Source: Anaerococcus senegalensis JC48 (lineage in GTDB: Bacteria > Bacillota > Clostridia > Tissierellales > Peptoniphilaceae). From it: a DNA stretch of 64,000 nucleotides. The stretch is taken from the NCBI RefSeq assembly GCF_000321005.1, contig NZ_HE578907.1, positions 303,708-367,707 on the forward strand, written 5' to 3'. Shown here piece after piece: positions 35,540 through 48,365 of the stretch. The notes beneath the pieces were generated by a model that did not search any database, was not told where the DNA came from, and worked only from the letters and a program-made list of their open reading frames with translations. Numbering within the stretch: the stretch's first letter is position 1; each line of letters opens with the position of its first letter. The position numbers and the translations under genes are program-made.

Positions 35540-35545
35540 TTTTTC

Positions 35546-36877
35546 ATGAGTATAAAAGAAAATTTAATTATAAAAGTTTCAAAATTAAGTAGATTTTTAT
35601 TAAAAATTACAAATCACAAGGCAACTAGCCTTCCTGGTAAAATTGCTTATAATCTAGACAAAGATATTTTAAAAACTTTAAGTGAGAATACCAAATTTAT
35701 ATTTGTTACAGGAACAAATGGAAAAACAATGACGACACATTTTATTACAAATATTTTAAGAAATCACTATGATCATGTTTTTACAAATGATTCCGGTTCA
35801 AATATGATTCAAGGAATTATTACAAGCTTATTGGATAATGATAAAAATGAAAAAACAGTAGCAGTCTTGGAGGTAGATGAAGCTAACTTAGTTAGAATAA
35901 GCAAATTTTTAAAGCCAGATTATGTTGTCTTAACAAATATTTTTAGAGACCAAATGGATAGATTTGGCGAAATTTATAATGTTTATAAAAAAATATTAAG
36001 TGGTCTTGAAAATTTGGATGATGTAAGAATAATTGCAAATGGAGATCTACCAATATTTTCCTATGATTCTTTAAAAAAATATAAACCGATTTATTATGGA
36101 ATTAGAGAAGATGATAAAATTTCTAATTCTTATAATTTAGATGCTGAATTTAATAGCGATGGAATTTTATGCCCAAAGTGTAACAGCATTTTGAAATATA
36201 AGTTAGTAAATTATTCATCTCTAGGTGATTTTTCTTGTCCAACTTGCGATTTCCATTCACCAATACTTAATTATAAAATAAATAAAATTATAAATATGGA
36301 AGCTAATTTTTCTAAATTTTTAGTTGATGGACAAGAGTATGAAACACAAATTGGAGGCTTCTATAATATTTACAATGCTTTAAGTTCAATTGCCTTGGCA
36401 AAAGAATTAGAAATTTCATATAATAAAATATATGAAGGTTTAAAATATCAAGAGCATGTATTTGGTAGACAAGAAATAATTGATATAGAAGGCAAAGAAA
36501 TTGTTATAAATTTAGTGAAAAATCCTACAGGATTAAATCAAATCATAAATCTTATGCTTCTAGAAAATAGTCCCATTAGTTTATATTGCATATTAAATGA
36601 TAATTATGCTGATGGTAAGGATGTTTCTTGGATTTATGATTCTTATTATGAAAAGTTAAAGAAATTAGATATAAAAGTTATAAAAGTTTCAGGAATTAGA
36701 AAGACTGATATGAAAAGACGACTTGAAATAGCAGATATTTTTGATGGTAATATAGAAGAATTTAATTACGAAGATGAAATTCTAGAGAAAATAAAAAATG
36801 AGAAAACTGAAAAGATATATATACTTTCAACATATACAGCTATGCTTAGATTAAGAGAGGTATTAAAACTCAAATGA
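35546..36877 (+). CDS. murT: Lipid II isoglutaminyl synthase, MurT subunit
   Basis: Mur-ligase-like subunit that activates the D-glutamate of lipid II for amidation; 443 residues. The start ATG at 35546 matches the family beginning (IKVSKLSRFLLK...TSLPGKIA). The ATP loop is VTGTNGKTMTTHFI. A four-cysteine zinc ribbon, CPKCN...CPTC, lies near 211-237. A central ligase domain and a C-terminal DUF1727 region with LNDNYADGKDVSWIYD follow. There is no ribosome binding site upstream, in keeping with a leaderless transcript. It overlaps gatD by 4 bases, and the two form the MurT/GatD amidotransferase. Confidence 0.94.
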   Translation: MSIKENLIIKVSKLSRFLLKITNHKATSLPGKIAYNLDKDILKTLSENTKFIFVTGTNGKTMTTHFITNILRNHYDHVFTNDSGSNMIQGIITSLLDNDKNEKTVAVLEVDEANLVRISKFLKPDYVVLTNIFRDQMDRFGEIYNVYKKILSGLENLDDVRIIANGDLPIFSYDSLKKYKPIYYGIREDDKISNSYNLDAEFNSDGILCPKCNSILKYKLVNYSSLGDFSCPTCDFHSPILNYKINKIINMEANFSKFLVDGQEYETQIGGFYNIYNALSSIALAKELEISYNKIYEGLKYQEHVFGRQEIIDIEGKEIVINLVKNPTGLNQIINLMLLENSPISLYCILNDNYADGKDVSWIYDSYYEKLKKLDIKVIKVSGIRKTDMKRRLEIADIFDGNIEEFNYEDEILEKIKNEKTEKIYILSTYTAMLRLREVLKLK

Positions 36878-37524
36878 TTATAAACATTTGTCATTTATAT
36901 GGAAATTTATTGAATACTTATGGAGATGTCGGAAATGTGATGGCATTGAAATATTTTGCTCAAAAAAAAGGTCATGAGGTAAACATTGAAGTAGTTAGCT
37001 TGAAAGATGACTTTGATTATAAGAAATATGACTTTGTTTTTTTTGGCGGTGGACAAGACTATGAACAATCTATTGTAGAAAAAGATTTAGAAAATAAAAA
37101 AGAAAATATAAAAAAATATATTGAAAATGATGGACTTTTTCTAGCCATATGTGGTGGATATCAGTTAATGGGACAATATTATTATGATGCTTATGATAAT
37201 AAGATTGAAGGTCTTAAAATTTTTGATTATTACACTAAAAACCAAGTAAATTCTAATAGATTTGTAGGAAATATTGAAATAAAAGATAATGAAAATGGTC
37301 AAATATATCATGGTTTTGAAAATCATGGTGGAGTTACGTTTTTAAAAAATAGAGAGAATGCCTTTGCTATTGTTATTAATGGAAATGGTAATAATGGAGA
37401 AGATAAAACAGAAGGTTTTAGGTATAAAAATACTTTTGCATCATATCTTCATGGTCCACTTCTTGCAAGAAATGAAAATTTAGTAAATACTTTTTTAGAT
37501 ATTATAGAAAATAATAAAAGTTAA
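36874..37524 (+). CDS. gatD: Lipid II isoglutaminyl synthase, glutaminase subunit GatD
   Basis: Class I glutamine amidotransferase (CobB/CobQ type) of 216 residues that supplies ammonia to MurT. N-terminal ICHLYGNLLNTYGDVGN, the nucleophile cysteine in FLAICGGYQLMG, and a C-terminal catalytic histidine in ASYLHGPLLARN. FENHGGVTFL is a typical GatD stretch. It overlaps murT (ATGA). Note that this GatD is unrelated to the archaeal tRNA amidotransferase of the same name. No terminator was recognised after it; the 102-base gap holds the fhs promoter. Confidence 0.94.
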   Translation: MIINICHLYGNLLNTYGDVGNVMALKYFAQKKGHEVNIEVVSLKDDFDYKKYDFVFFGGGQDYEQSIVEKDLENKKENIKKYIENDGLFLAICGGYQLMGQYYYDAYDNKIEGLKIFDYYTKNQVNSNRFVGNIEIKDNENGQIYHGFENHGGVTFLKNRENAFAIVINGNGNNGEDKTEGFRYKNTFASYLHGPLLARNENLVNTFLDIIENNKS

Positions 37525-37555
37525 CTAATAAATCTTAATTCACTTTAATAAACTA

Positions 37556-37584
37556 TTGCACTGAATGTGAATAGTTGATATAAT
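37556..37584 (+). promoter_or_regulatory. fhs promoter
   Basis: TTGCAC (37556-37561), a 17-base spacer and TATAAT (37579-37584), giving a leader of about 36 bases with TTAGGAG before the ATG. Confidence 0.75.
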
Positions 37585-37626
37585 ATATCTGACAAGCAAA
37601 TATTAAAAGTAAATTTAGGAGTTTAA

Positions 37627-39276
37627 ATGAAAAAAGATATTGAGATTGCAAGAGAAGCGAAAATTAAAGATATCGAAGAGATAGCAAATTATCTTGAAAT
37701 TAATGATTATGAAAAATATGGTAAGTATAAGGCTAAAATAAAACCTTGTTATGATGAAAATAAAAATTCAAAACTTGTTTTAGTTACTGCGATTTCTCCA
37801 ACACCATTTGGTGAAGGAAAAACTACTATGAATGTTGCCTTATCTATGGGTCTTAATAAATTAGGAAAAAAATCTATTTCTGTTTTAAGAGAACCATCAC
37901 TGGGACCATCTTTTGGTATTAAAGGAGGTGCTTGTGGAGCAGGTTATTCTCAAGTTATACCAATGGAAGATATAAATCTTCATTTTACTGGTGATTTCCA
38001 TGCGATTACAAGTGCAGTGAATTTAGTAGCAGCGATGATTGATAATCATATTTATCAAGGAAATGAAAAAAATATTGATTTAAATAATATTGTTTGGAAA
38101 AGATGTGTCGATTTAAATGATAGAGCGCTAAGAGAAGTTGTTGTTGGTCTTGGTAAAAAAACTAATGGTATAGTTAGACAAGATGGTTTCGATATTACTG
38201 TAGCTACAGAAATGATGGCTGTATTTTGTTTGAGCAATGATCTTTTTGATTTTAAGAAAAAAGTTTCAAAAATGATAGTAGCTTATGATAATGATGGGAA
38301 TTTCGTAACAGTTGACGATATTAATGCAACTGGACCAGTTTGTGTATTGATGAAAGATGCCTTAAAACCAAATTTATGTCAAACTCTAGAAAATACACCA
38401 GCTATAATTCATGGAGGACCATTTGCGAATATTGCTCATGGTTGTAATTCTATAATTGCTACAAAAACTGCTCTTTCAATTTCAGATTATGCAGTAACAG
38501 AAGCAGGATTTGGGGCAGATCTTGGAGCAGAAAAATTCTACGATATAAAATGTAGACAAGCTAATCTAAAACCGAACATGACTGTTGTAGTAGCTACTAT
38601 TAGAGCATTAAAATATCATGGTGGTCAAGATTTAAAAGAAATAAATGAAGAAAATATAGAAACTTTAAAAAAAGGTTTCAAAAATTTAAAAACTCATCTT
38701 GAAAATCTTAAGAAATTTTCAAATAATATCGTAGTTGCAATTAATAAATTTGACCAAGATACACAAAAAGAATTAGATACCTTAAAAAAACTTGTTGAAC
38801 GATTAGGATTAAAAGCTTTCGAATGTGATGTCTATCATAAAGGAAGCGATGGTTGTCTAGATATATGTGAATATATTATAGAAAAAAGTCAAAATGATAA
38901 TAATTTCAAAGTTTTATATGACGAAAATTTATCTATTGAGGACAAGATTGAAATAATTGCTAAAGAAATTTATAGGGCAAGCGGAGTAAAATATTCAAAA
39001 AAAGCTCTAAGTGAAATAAAAAGAATTAATGATTTAAATTCAGATAATTTACCAATTTGTATTGCAAAAACACAATATTCTCTTTCTGATGATCCTAATA
39101 ACTTAAATCCAGAAAGTGAATATGAAATTACTATCAATGATATTAGATTAAATCAAGGGGCAGGCTTTATTGTAGCCTTAACTCAAAATATTTTAACTAT
39201 GCCAGGATTACCAAAAAGACCTGCTGCATTTGATATAGATATTGATGATGATGGTGATATCGTTGGATTATTTTAG
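37627..39276 (+). CDS. fhs: Formate-tetrahydrofolate ligase
   Basis: Makes 10-formyl-tetrahydrofolate from formate and ATP; 549 residues. The ATP-binding TPFGEGKTTMNVALSMGL is at about 59-76. REPSLGPSFGIKGGACGAGYSQVIPMEDINLHFTGD (in parts) is the family signature, with EAGFGADLGAEKF and LPKRPAAFDIDIDDDGDIVGLF at the end. It is a common anaerobe route to one-carbon units for purines. It is transcribed from its own promoter, with yerC directly after. Confidence 0.97.
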   Translation: MKKDIEIAREAKIKDIEEIANYLEINDYEKYGKYKAKIKPCYDENKNSKLVLVTAISPTPFGEGKTTMNVALSMGLNKLGKKSISVLREPSLGPSFGIKGGACGAGYSQVIPMEDINLHFTGDFHAITSAVNLVAAMIDNHIYQGNEKNIDLNNIVWKRCVDLNDRALREVVVGLGKKTNGIVRQDGFDITVATEMMAVFCLSNDLFDFKKKVSKMIVAYDNDGNFVTVDDINATGPVCVLMKDALKPNLCQTLENTPAIIHGGPFANIAHGCNSIIATKTALSISDYAVTEAGFGADLGAEKFYDIKCRQANLKPNMTVVVATIRALKYHGGQDLKEINEENIETLKKGFKNLKTHLENLKKFSNNIVVAINKFDQDTQKELDTLKKLVERLGLKAFECDVYHKGSDGCLDICEYIIEKSQNDNNFKVLYDENLSIEDKIEIIAKEIYRASGVKYSKKALSEIKRINDLNSDNLPICIAKTQYSLSDDPNNLNPESEYEITINDIRLNQGAGFIVALTQNILTMPGLPKRPAAFDIDIDDDGDIVGLF

Positions 39277-39285
39277 GAGATAATG

Positions 39286-39603
39286 ATGACAAATTCAAAA
39301 TTAAAAAGCAAAGATTTAGATGAATTTTTTGATGCTATATTAATGTTAAAAGATAGAGATGAATGTTATAATTTTTTTGAAGATGCTTGTACAGCTAGAG
39401 AACTTCAATCAATTTCACAAAGATTACAAGTAGCAAAACTATTAAAAATAAGAAAAACTTATAGTGAAATTGAAGAACAGACTGGGGCTTCTACCGCAAC
39501 AATTTCAAGAGTAAATAGATCTCTACATTATGGAACTGATGGTTATGATTTAGTTCTAGAAAAGTTAATAGCTAATAATCTAAAGGAAGAAAAAAATAAA
39601 TAA
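39286..39603 (+). CDS. yerC: YerC/YecD family TrpR-like regulator
   Basis: 105-residue DNA-binding protein of the Trp repressor superfamily. The core ARELQSISQRLQVAKLLKIRKTYSEIEEQTGASTATISRVNRSL (in parts) holds the helix-turn-helix SEIEEQTGASTATISRVN. The start at 39286 has better spacing to AGGAG (6) than the ATG three bases earlier. It follows fhs by 9 bases and probably shares its transcript. Family members are often near purine, one-carbon or pcrA/ligA genes; the ligand and target are unknown. Confidence 0.88.
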   Translation: MTNSKLKSKDLDEFFDAILMLKDRDECYNFFEDACTARELQSISQRLQVAKLLKIRKTYSEIEEQTGASTATISRVNRSLHYGTDGYDLVLEKLIANNLKEEKNK

Positions 39604-39618
39604 TTTAAGAATAAATTG

Positions 39619-39650
39619 CGAATTTATCAATTTGATAAGTTCGTTTTTTA
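39619..39650 (+). terminator. Terminator after yerC
   Basis: CGAATTTATCA (39619-39629) pairs with TGATAAGTTCG (39633-39643), with one G-T pair, and is followed by TTTTTT. Confidence 0.85.
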
Positions 39651-39696
39651 TTTTTATAAAAATTTTTATTAAAAATTATTCTATTATATTTATATC

Positions 39697-39725
39697 TTAG
39701 AATACTTATGCTCTTGTGGTATAAT
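39697..39725 (+). promoter_or_regulatory. pcrA promoter with extended -10
   Basis: TATAAT (39720-39725) preceded by TGG (extended -10). The -35 box TTAGAA (39697-39702) is weak at 17-base spacing. The gap 39604-39746 holds only this promoter and the yerC terminator. Confidence 0.65.
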
Positions 39726-39746
39726 TAATAGGATGAAAGGAAGTGA

Positions 39747-43947
<4,201 letters not shown>

Positions 43948-44226
43948 ATGGATAAAAATGAAGTTTTTAGAATTTATAGACTAGCAAATCTTGATTTATC
44001 TAACCAAGATGTAGATTTAATTTCTGATAAGTATAATAAAATTTTAGACTTTATTGACCATATTTTTGATGTTGATTGTAAAGATGTAAAAATGACTGAA
44101 ATGTTGGATAATCATGAAGCTATTTTAAGAGAAGATGTGCCAGGAAAATCTCTTGACAGAGAAGATGCTCTTAAAAATGCAAAAGATACTGAATATGGTT
44201 ATTTTAGGTTGGATTGGAAACTTTAA
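43948..44226 (+). CDS. gatC: Glutamyl-tRNA(Gln)/aspartyl-tRNA(Asn) amidotransferase subunit C
   Basis: Small linker subunit of GatCAB, 92 residues, wrapping between GatA and GatB. The N-terminal helices contain RLANLDLSNQDVDLI, followed by KILDFIDHIFDVDCKDV. The EAILREDVPGKSLDREDALKNA tail and the closing GYFRLDWKL match the family. AGAGGAG precedes the ATG. It is the first of gatC-gatA-gatB. Confidence 0.93.
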   Translation: MDKNEVFRIYRLANLDLSNQDVDLISDKYNKILDFIDHIFDVDCKDVKMTEMLDNHEAILREDVPGKSLDREDALKNAKDTEYGYFRLDWKL

Positions 44227-44235
44227 GGAGCAAGT

Positions 44236-45645
44236 ATGGATATTAAAGAAACAATTAATAAATTTAAAAATAATGAAATTTCAGTATTTGAAAATACAAA
44301 AAAAGTATTAGAAAAAATAAAAAATGATAAATATAATGCATATATTTCTATTAATGAAGAAGATAGTTTAGAAAGAGCAAAATATTTAGATGCGAAATTA
44401 AAAAATAAAGAAGAATTAGGTTCCCTATTTGGAATACCAGTTAGCGTAAAAGATAATATTTCTTATAAAAATATGAAAATGACTTGTGGATCAAAAATGC
44501 TAGAAGATTTTAATCCAGTATTTAATGCAAAAGTAGTTGAAAATCTATTAAATGAAGATGCAATTATTATTGCCAAAACAAATATGGATGAATTTGCAAT
44601 GGGAGGATCAGGAGAAACATCTTATTTTGGTCCAATAAAAAATCCATTAGATGAAACTTTAATTCCTGGTGGATCTTCTTCAGGTTCTGCAGTAAGTGTT
44701 GCAAAAGAAGATGTGCTAGTTTCACTTGGAACAGATACTGGTGGATCAGTAAGACAACCTGCAAGTTATTGCAATATTATAGGATATAAACCAACATATT
44801 CCTTAATGAGTAGGTCTGGAGTTGTTTCAATGGCAAATAGCTTAGATCAAGTTTCATTATTTGCAAAAAATGTAAGTGATTTAAGACAACTTGCATCCGC
44901 AACTCAAAGCCCAGATAAATTTGATATGACAGCATCTCTTGAAGATTATAATTATGAAAAAGAAAATTATGATTTTTCTGGCAAAAAAATTGCTGTAATT
45001 AAAAATGAAAATAATGTATATAATTTAGATAAAGAAGTAGAAGATGATTATAAGAAAGCAATAGAAATTTTAAAAGAAATGGGAGCTGAAATTTATCCAA
45101 GTGATTTAAAATATTCTAAATATGCAAACGAAGTTTATAATGTCGTAATGAGCTCTGAAGTTTCAAGTAATTTATCAAGATTTGATGGTATAAGATTTGG
45201 TCATCAAACTGATGAATACAAAAATGTTGAAGAATTATTTATAAAAAATAGGTCAGAAGGATTTGGGGAAAATGTCCAAAGAAGAATAGCTCTTGGAACA
45301 ATGTATCTTTCAAGTGAAGATGATCAAAGAATTTATAAACAAGGACTAAAATTAAGAACTTTAATTGTTGAAGAATTTAAAGAAATATTTAAAAACTATG
45401 ATCTATTAATCACTCCAACTACTGTAGATTTACCATCTAAATTAGGAATATATGTTGATGATCCTTTAAAGGATTTCACTTCAGATATTTTTAATGTCTG
45501 CGTAAATTTAACAGGATCTTGTGGAGTATCTATCCCTGTTAGAAAAGGAATTTCTGGAAGTATTCAAATTATAGGAGATAGATTTAAAGACAATGATATT
45601 ATAAATGCTTGTGAAACTTTCGAAAGGAAAATAAATGAAGACTAG
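44236..45645 (+). CDS. gatA: Glutamyl-tRNA(Gln) amidotransferase subunit A
   Basis: Amidase subunit that frees ammonia from glutamine for transamidation of Glu-tRNA(Gln); 469 residues. The Ser-cisSer-Lys triad is visible: lysine in GIPVSVKDNI, cis-serine in PGGSSSGSAVSVA, and the nucleophile serine in LGTDTGGSVRQPAS. FAMGGSGETSYFGP and the C-terminal LITPTTVDLPSKLG are also present. It overlaps gatB by 11 bases. No glnS is seen in the window, which fits the indirect route to Gln-tRNA(Gln). Confidence 0.97.
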   Translation: MDIKETINKFKNNEISVFENTKKVLEKIKNDKYNAYISINEEDSLERAKYLDAKLKNKEELGSLFGIPVSVKDNISYKNMKMTCGSKMLEDFNPVFNAKVVENLLNEDAIIIAKTNMDEFAMGGSGETSYFGPIKNPLDETLIPGGSSSGSAVSVAKEDVLVSLGTDTGGSVRQPASYCNIIGYKPTYSLMSRSGVVSMANSLDQVSLFAKNVSDLRQLASATQSPDKFDMTASLEDYNYEKENYDFSGKKIAVIKNENNVYNLDKEVEDDYKKAIEILKEMGAEIYPSDLKYSKYANEVYNVVMSSEVSSNLSRFDGIRFGHQTDEYKNVEELFIKNRSEGFGENVQRRIALGTMYLSSEDDQRIYKQGLKLRTLIVEEFKEIFKNYDLLITPTTVDLPSKLGIYVDDPLKDFTSDIFNVCVNLTGSCGVSIPVRKGISGSIQIIGDRFKDNDIINACETFERKINED

Positions 45646-47056
45646 AACTATTATAGGATTAGAAATTCACGTAGAATTATCTACAAAAACAAAAATGTTT
45701 TGTTCCTGTAAAAATGAATTTGGTGCTGTACCTAATACAAATACATGCCCAATTTGTTTAGGTCATCCAGGAACTTTGCCTTTAATTAATAAAGAGGCTG
45801 TAAGATATGCAATCAAAGCTGGACTTGCACTCAATTGTGAAATTAGAGAATCAATGAAAATGGATAGAAAAAAATATTTTTATCCAGATCTTGTTAAGGG
45901 CTATCAAATAACCCAACAAGATGAGCCATATGCTATTGGTGGTCACATTATTTTGAGTGATGGAGATAAAATTAGATTAAACTCTATTCATATGGAAGAA
46001 GATACAGCAAAATCAAATCACGATGAAAATAATAATACTTTGATGGATTACAATAGAGCTGGCCTTCCTTTAATTGAAATAGTAACAGAACCAGATATGA
46101 AATCTGCTAAACAAGCTAGAGAATTCGTTGAAAAATTAGCGCAAACTTTAAGATTTTTGGATGTTTCAGATTGTATCATGGCAGAAGGTCAAATGCGTTG
46201 CGATGTTAATATAAACTTAGAAAATCTTGAAACAGGAGAAAGAACATCAATTTCTGAGATTAAAAACTTAAACTCTATAAAAGCCATCGAAGATGCCTTA
46301 TTATTTGAGACTGATAGACATAAAAGAATGCTAGAAAATGGAGAGAAATCTATAAAAGAAACTAGAAGATGGGATGATGATTCTCAATCTACAATTTCAA
46401 TGAGAACAAAAGAAACTGCAAATGATTATAGGTTTTCTATAGAAGCAGATATACCAAGAATTAAACTAAGTAAAGAATTTATTAAAGATATAAAAGATAA
46501 TTTACCAGAATTACCAGAAGAAAAAGCAAAAAGATATATGAAAGAGTATAAACTTTCAGATTATGATGCGGGTCTTTTGTCAAATGATAGGAAATTAGCT
46601 AATTTATTTGAAAAAACAAATGATATAGTAAAAAATCCTAAGGAAGTTTCAAATTGGATATTAACAGAACTATCTAGAAGATTAAATGAAAGTGAAATTG
46701 AAGCTGATCAAATGAACTTATCAATTGAAAATTTTGCTAAATTAATAAAACTAGTTCTAGATAATAAAATAAACAATAATGTTGGTAAGAAATTATTAAG
46801 AGAAATATTTGAATCAGATGAAGATCCAGAAAAAATTTCAAAAGAAAGAAATCTTCTACAAATTTCTGATGAAAATTTCTTAGAAGATATAGTTAAAGAA
46901 GTTTTGGAAGAAAACCAACAATCTATTGAAGATATTAAAAATGGTAAAGATAGGGCATTCGGATTTTTGGTTGGTCAATGTATGAAAAAAACAAAAGGAA
47001 AAGCAAATCCACAACAAGTAAATGCACTATTAAAAGAAAGAATAGGAGAAATTTAA
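45635..47056 (+). CDS. gatB: Aspartyl/glutamyl-tRNA amidotransferase subunit B
   Basis: Kinase/tRNA-binding subunit of GatCAB; 473 residues. IGLEIHVELSTKTKMFCSC at the start, CPICLGHPGTLP (zinc cysteines), and KMDRKKYFYPDLVKGYQITQ (in parts). LIEIVTEPDM and GQMRCDVNINL come next, with ETRRWDDDSQSTISMRTKE. The C-terminal YqeY-like tRNA domain spans about 325-473 and ends in the usual KANPQQVNALLKERIG. It is complete and is followed by a hairpin terminator. Confidence 0.97.
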   Translation: MKTRTIIGLEIHVELSTKTKMFCSCKNEFGAVPNTNTCPICLGHPGTLPLINKEAVRYAIKAGLALNCEIRESMKMDRKKYFYPDLVKGYQITQQDEPYAIGGHIILSDGDKIRLNSIHMEEDTAKSNHDENNNTLMDYNRAGLPLIEIVTEPDMKSAKQAREFVEKLAQTLRFLDVSDCIMAEGQMRCDVNINLENLETGERTSISEIKNLNSIKAIEDALLFETDRHKRMLENGEKSIKETRRWDDDSQSTISMRTKETANDYRFSIEADIPRIKLSKEFIKDIKDNLPELPEEKAKRYMKEYKLSDYDAGLLSNDRKLANLFEKTNDIVKNPKEVSNWILTELSRRLNESEIEADQMNLSIENFAKLIKLVLDNKINNNVGKKLLREIFESDEDPEKISKERNLLQISDENFLEDIVKEVLEENQQSIEDIKNGKDRAFGFLVGQCMKKTKGKANPQQVNALLKERIGEI

Positions 47057-47078
47057 GAGCAGGCTTTTCGCCGCTCTT
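47055..47078 (+). terminator. Hairpin terminator after gatB
   Basis: AAGAGC-A-GGC pairs with GCC-GCTCTT around TTTTC, with one bulged A. The following tract (ATTTATT) is only partly T, so termination may be incomplete, and the next gene starts 7 bases on. Confidence 0.65.
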
Positions 47079-47085
47079 ATTTATT

Positions 47086-48365
47086 ATGAATATATTAATA
47101 GAAAACGTTAAGATCCTCACAATGTGTGATGGAGAAGTTATAAAAAATGGAAATATTTATATTGAAGACGGAAAAATAAAAAAATAAGCAAAGACAAGAT
47201 TGATTTTTTTTATGATAAAAAAATAGATGGAAAAAATCATCTAGCTATGCCTGGATTAATAAATGCTCATACACATGTCGGAATGAGTCTATTTAGAAAT
47301 TTTAGTGATGATGTTGAACTAATGGATTGGCTAAATAATAAAATATGGCCACTAGAAGATAAATTAACTGAAAAAGATGTTTATTGGGCTTCATTATTAT
47401 CTCAAGCTGAAATGATAATGACAGGAACGACAACTTTTGCTGATATGTACTATTTCGAAGATCAAACAATAAAAGCATTAGAAAAATCTAAAATGAGAGC
47501 TCAAATTTCAAGAGGCTTAACACTAGATGATGAAAATTTATCTAAAATTAAAGAAAATATAAATCTTTATAAAAAATTCGAAAACAGCCAAGATGGGAGA
47601 ATAAATATTGCCTTAGGCCCTCATGCTGTTTATACAACTGATAAAAAATACTTAGAAGAGATATCAAGAGTTTCTAAAGAATATAAGATTCCTATTCATA
47701 TACATTTATCAGAAACAAAATTTGAAAACGAAGAATGTATAAAAAGATTTGGCCAAAGTCCAACGGAAGTTTTTGAAGAATGTGGAATTTTTGAAAATAA
47801 AACAATAGCAGCACATGGCGTGCATTTAACGGAAAAAGATTTAGATATTTTGTCAAAATATGATGTTTCTGTCGTTCACAATCCTTCCAGTAATTTAAAA
47901 CTTTCATCAGGATTTTTAGATTGTTCGAAAATAATTGATAGGGGAATAAATCTTGCAATTGGAACTGATTCATCAGCAAGTAATAATAATTTATCTATGT
48001 TCAAAGAAATTTCAATAGCATCACTTGTTTCAAAGTATAAAGATCCTAAAAATTTAAGGGCATATGAAGTTTTAAAAATGGCGACTATTAATGGAGCAAA
48101 GGCTTTGGGAATGGATGAAAAAATAGGAAGTTTGAAAGAAGGAAAAATCGCTGATATTATTTTAATAGATTTAAATAATCCTAACCATACTCCTCAAAAT
48201 AATTTGATTTCATCTTTATGTTACTCTACTTTCGATACAGATGTTTCATATGTTTTGATAAATGGAGAAATAGTATTTGATAATAAAAAATTCATTAATC
48301 TTGATATTGATGGAATAATTCAAAAATCTAAACAATCTTTCAATAATTTGAGGAAAAGAATATGA
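47086..48365 (+). pseudogene. mtaD: Amidohydrolase, MtaD-like (5-methylthioadenosine/S-adenosylhomocysteine deaminase), frameshifted
   Basis: The cytosine-deaminase-like amidohydrolase frame begins at ATG 47086 (MNILIENVKILTMCDG...GKIKK) and meets TAA at 47185-47187, directly after AAAAAAA (47178-47184). The -1 frame continues without a break (ISKDKIDFFYD..., then PGLINAHTHVGMS with the zinc HxH, GTTTFADMYYFE, HIHLSETKFE, AAHGVHLTE, GTDSSASNNNLSMF) to 48365. With one extra A it gives 426 residues, the normal length. The first ATG has no ribosome binding site. The run A AAA AAA in the reading phase is a classic -1 slippery heptamer, so slippage cannot be excluded. An N-terminally truncated product from ATG 47247 would lack the first beta strands. 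Confidence 0.82.

Noticed and set aside
46978-47187. Open frame starting inside gatB and running into the mtaD 5' end
   Set aside because: Its first part is out-of-frame gatB sequence; only the piece from ATG 47086 matches the amidohydrolase family.
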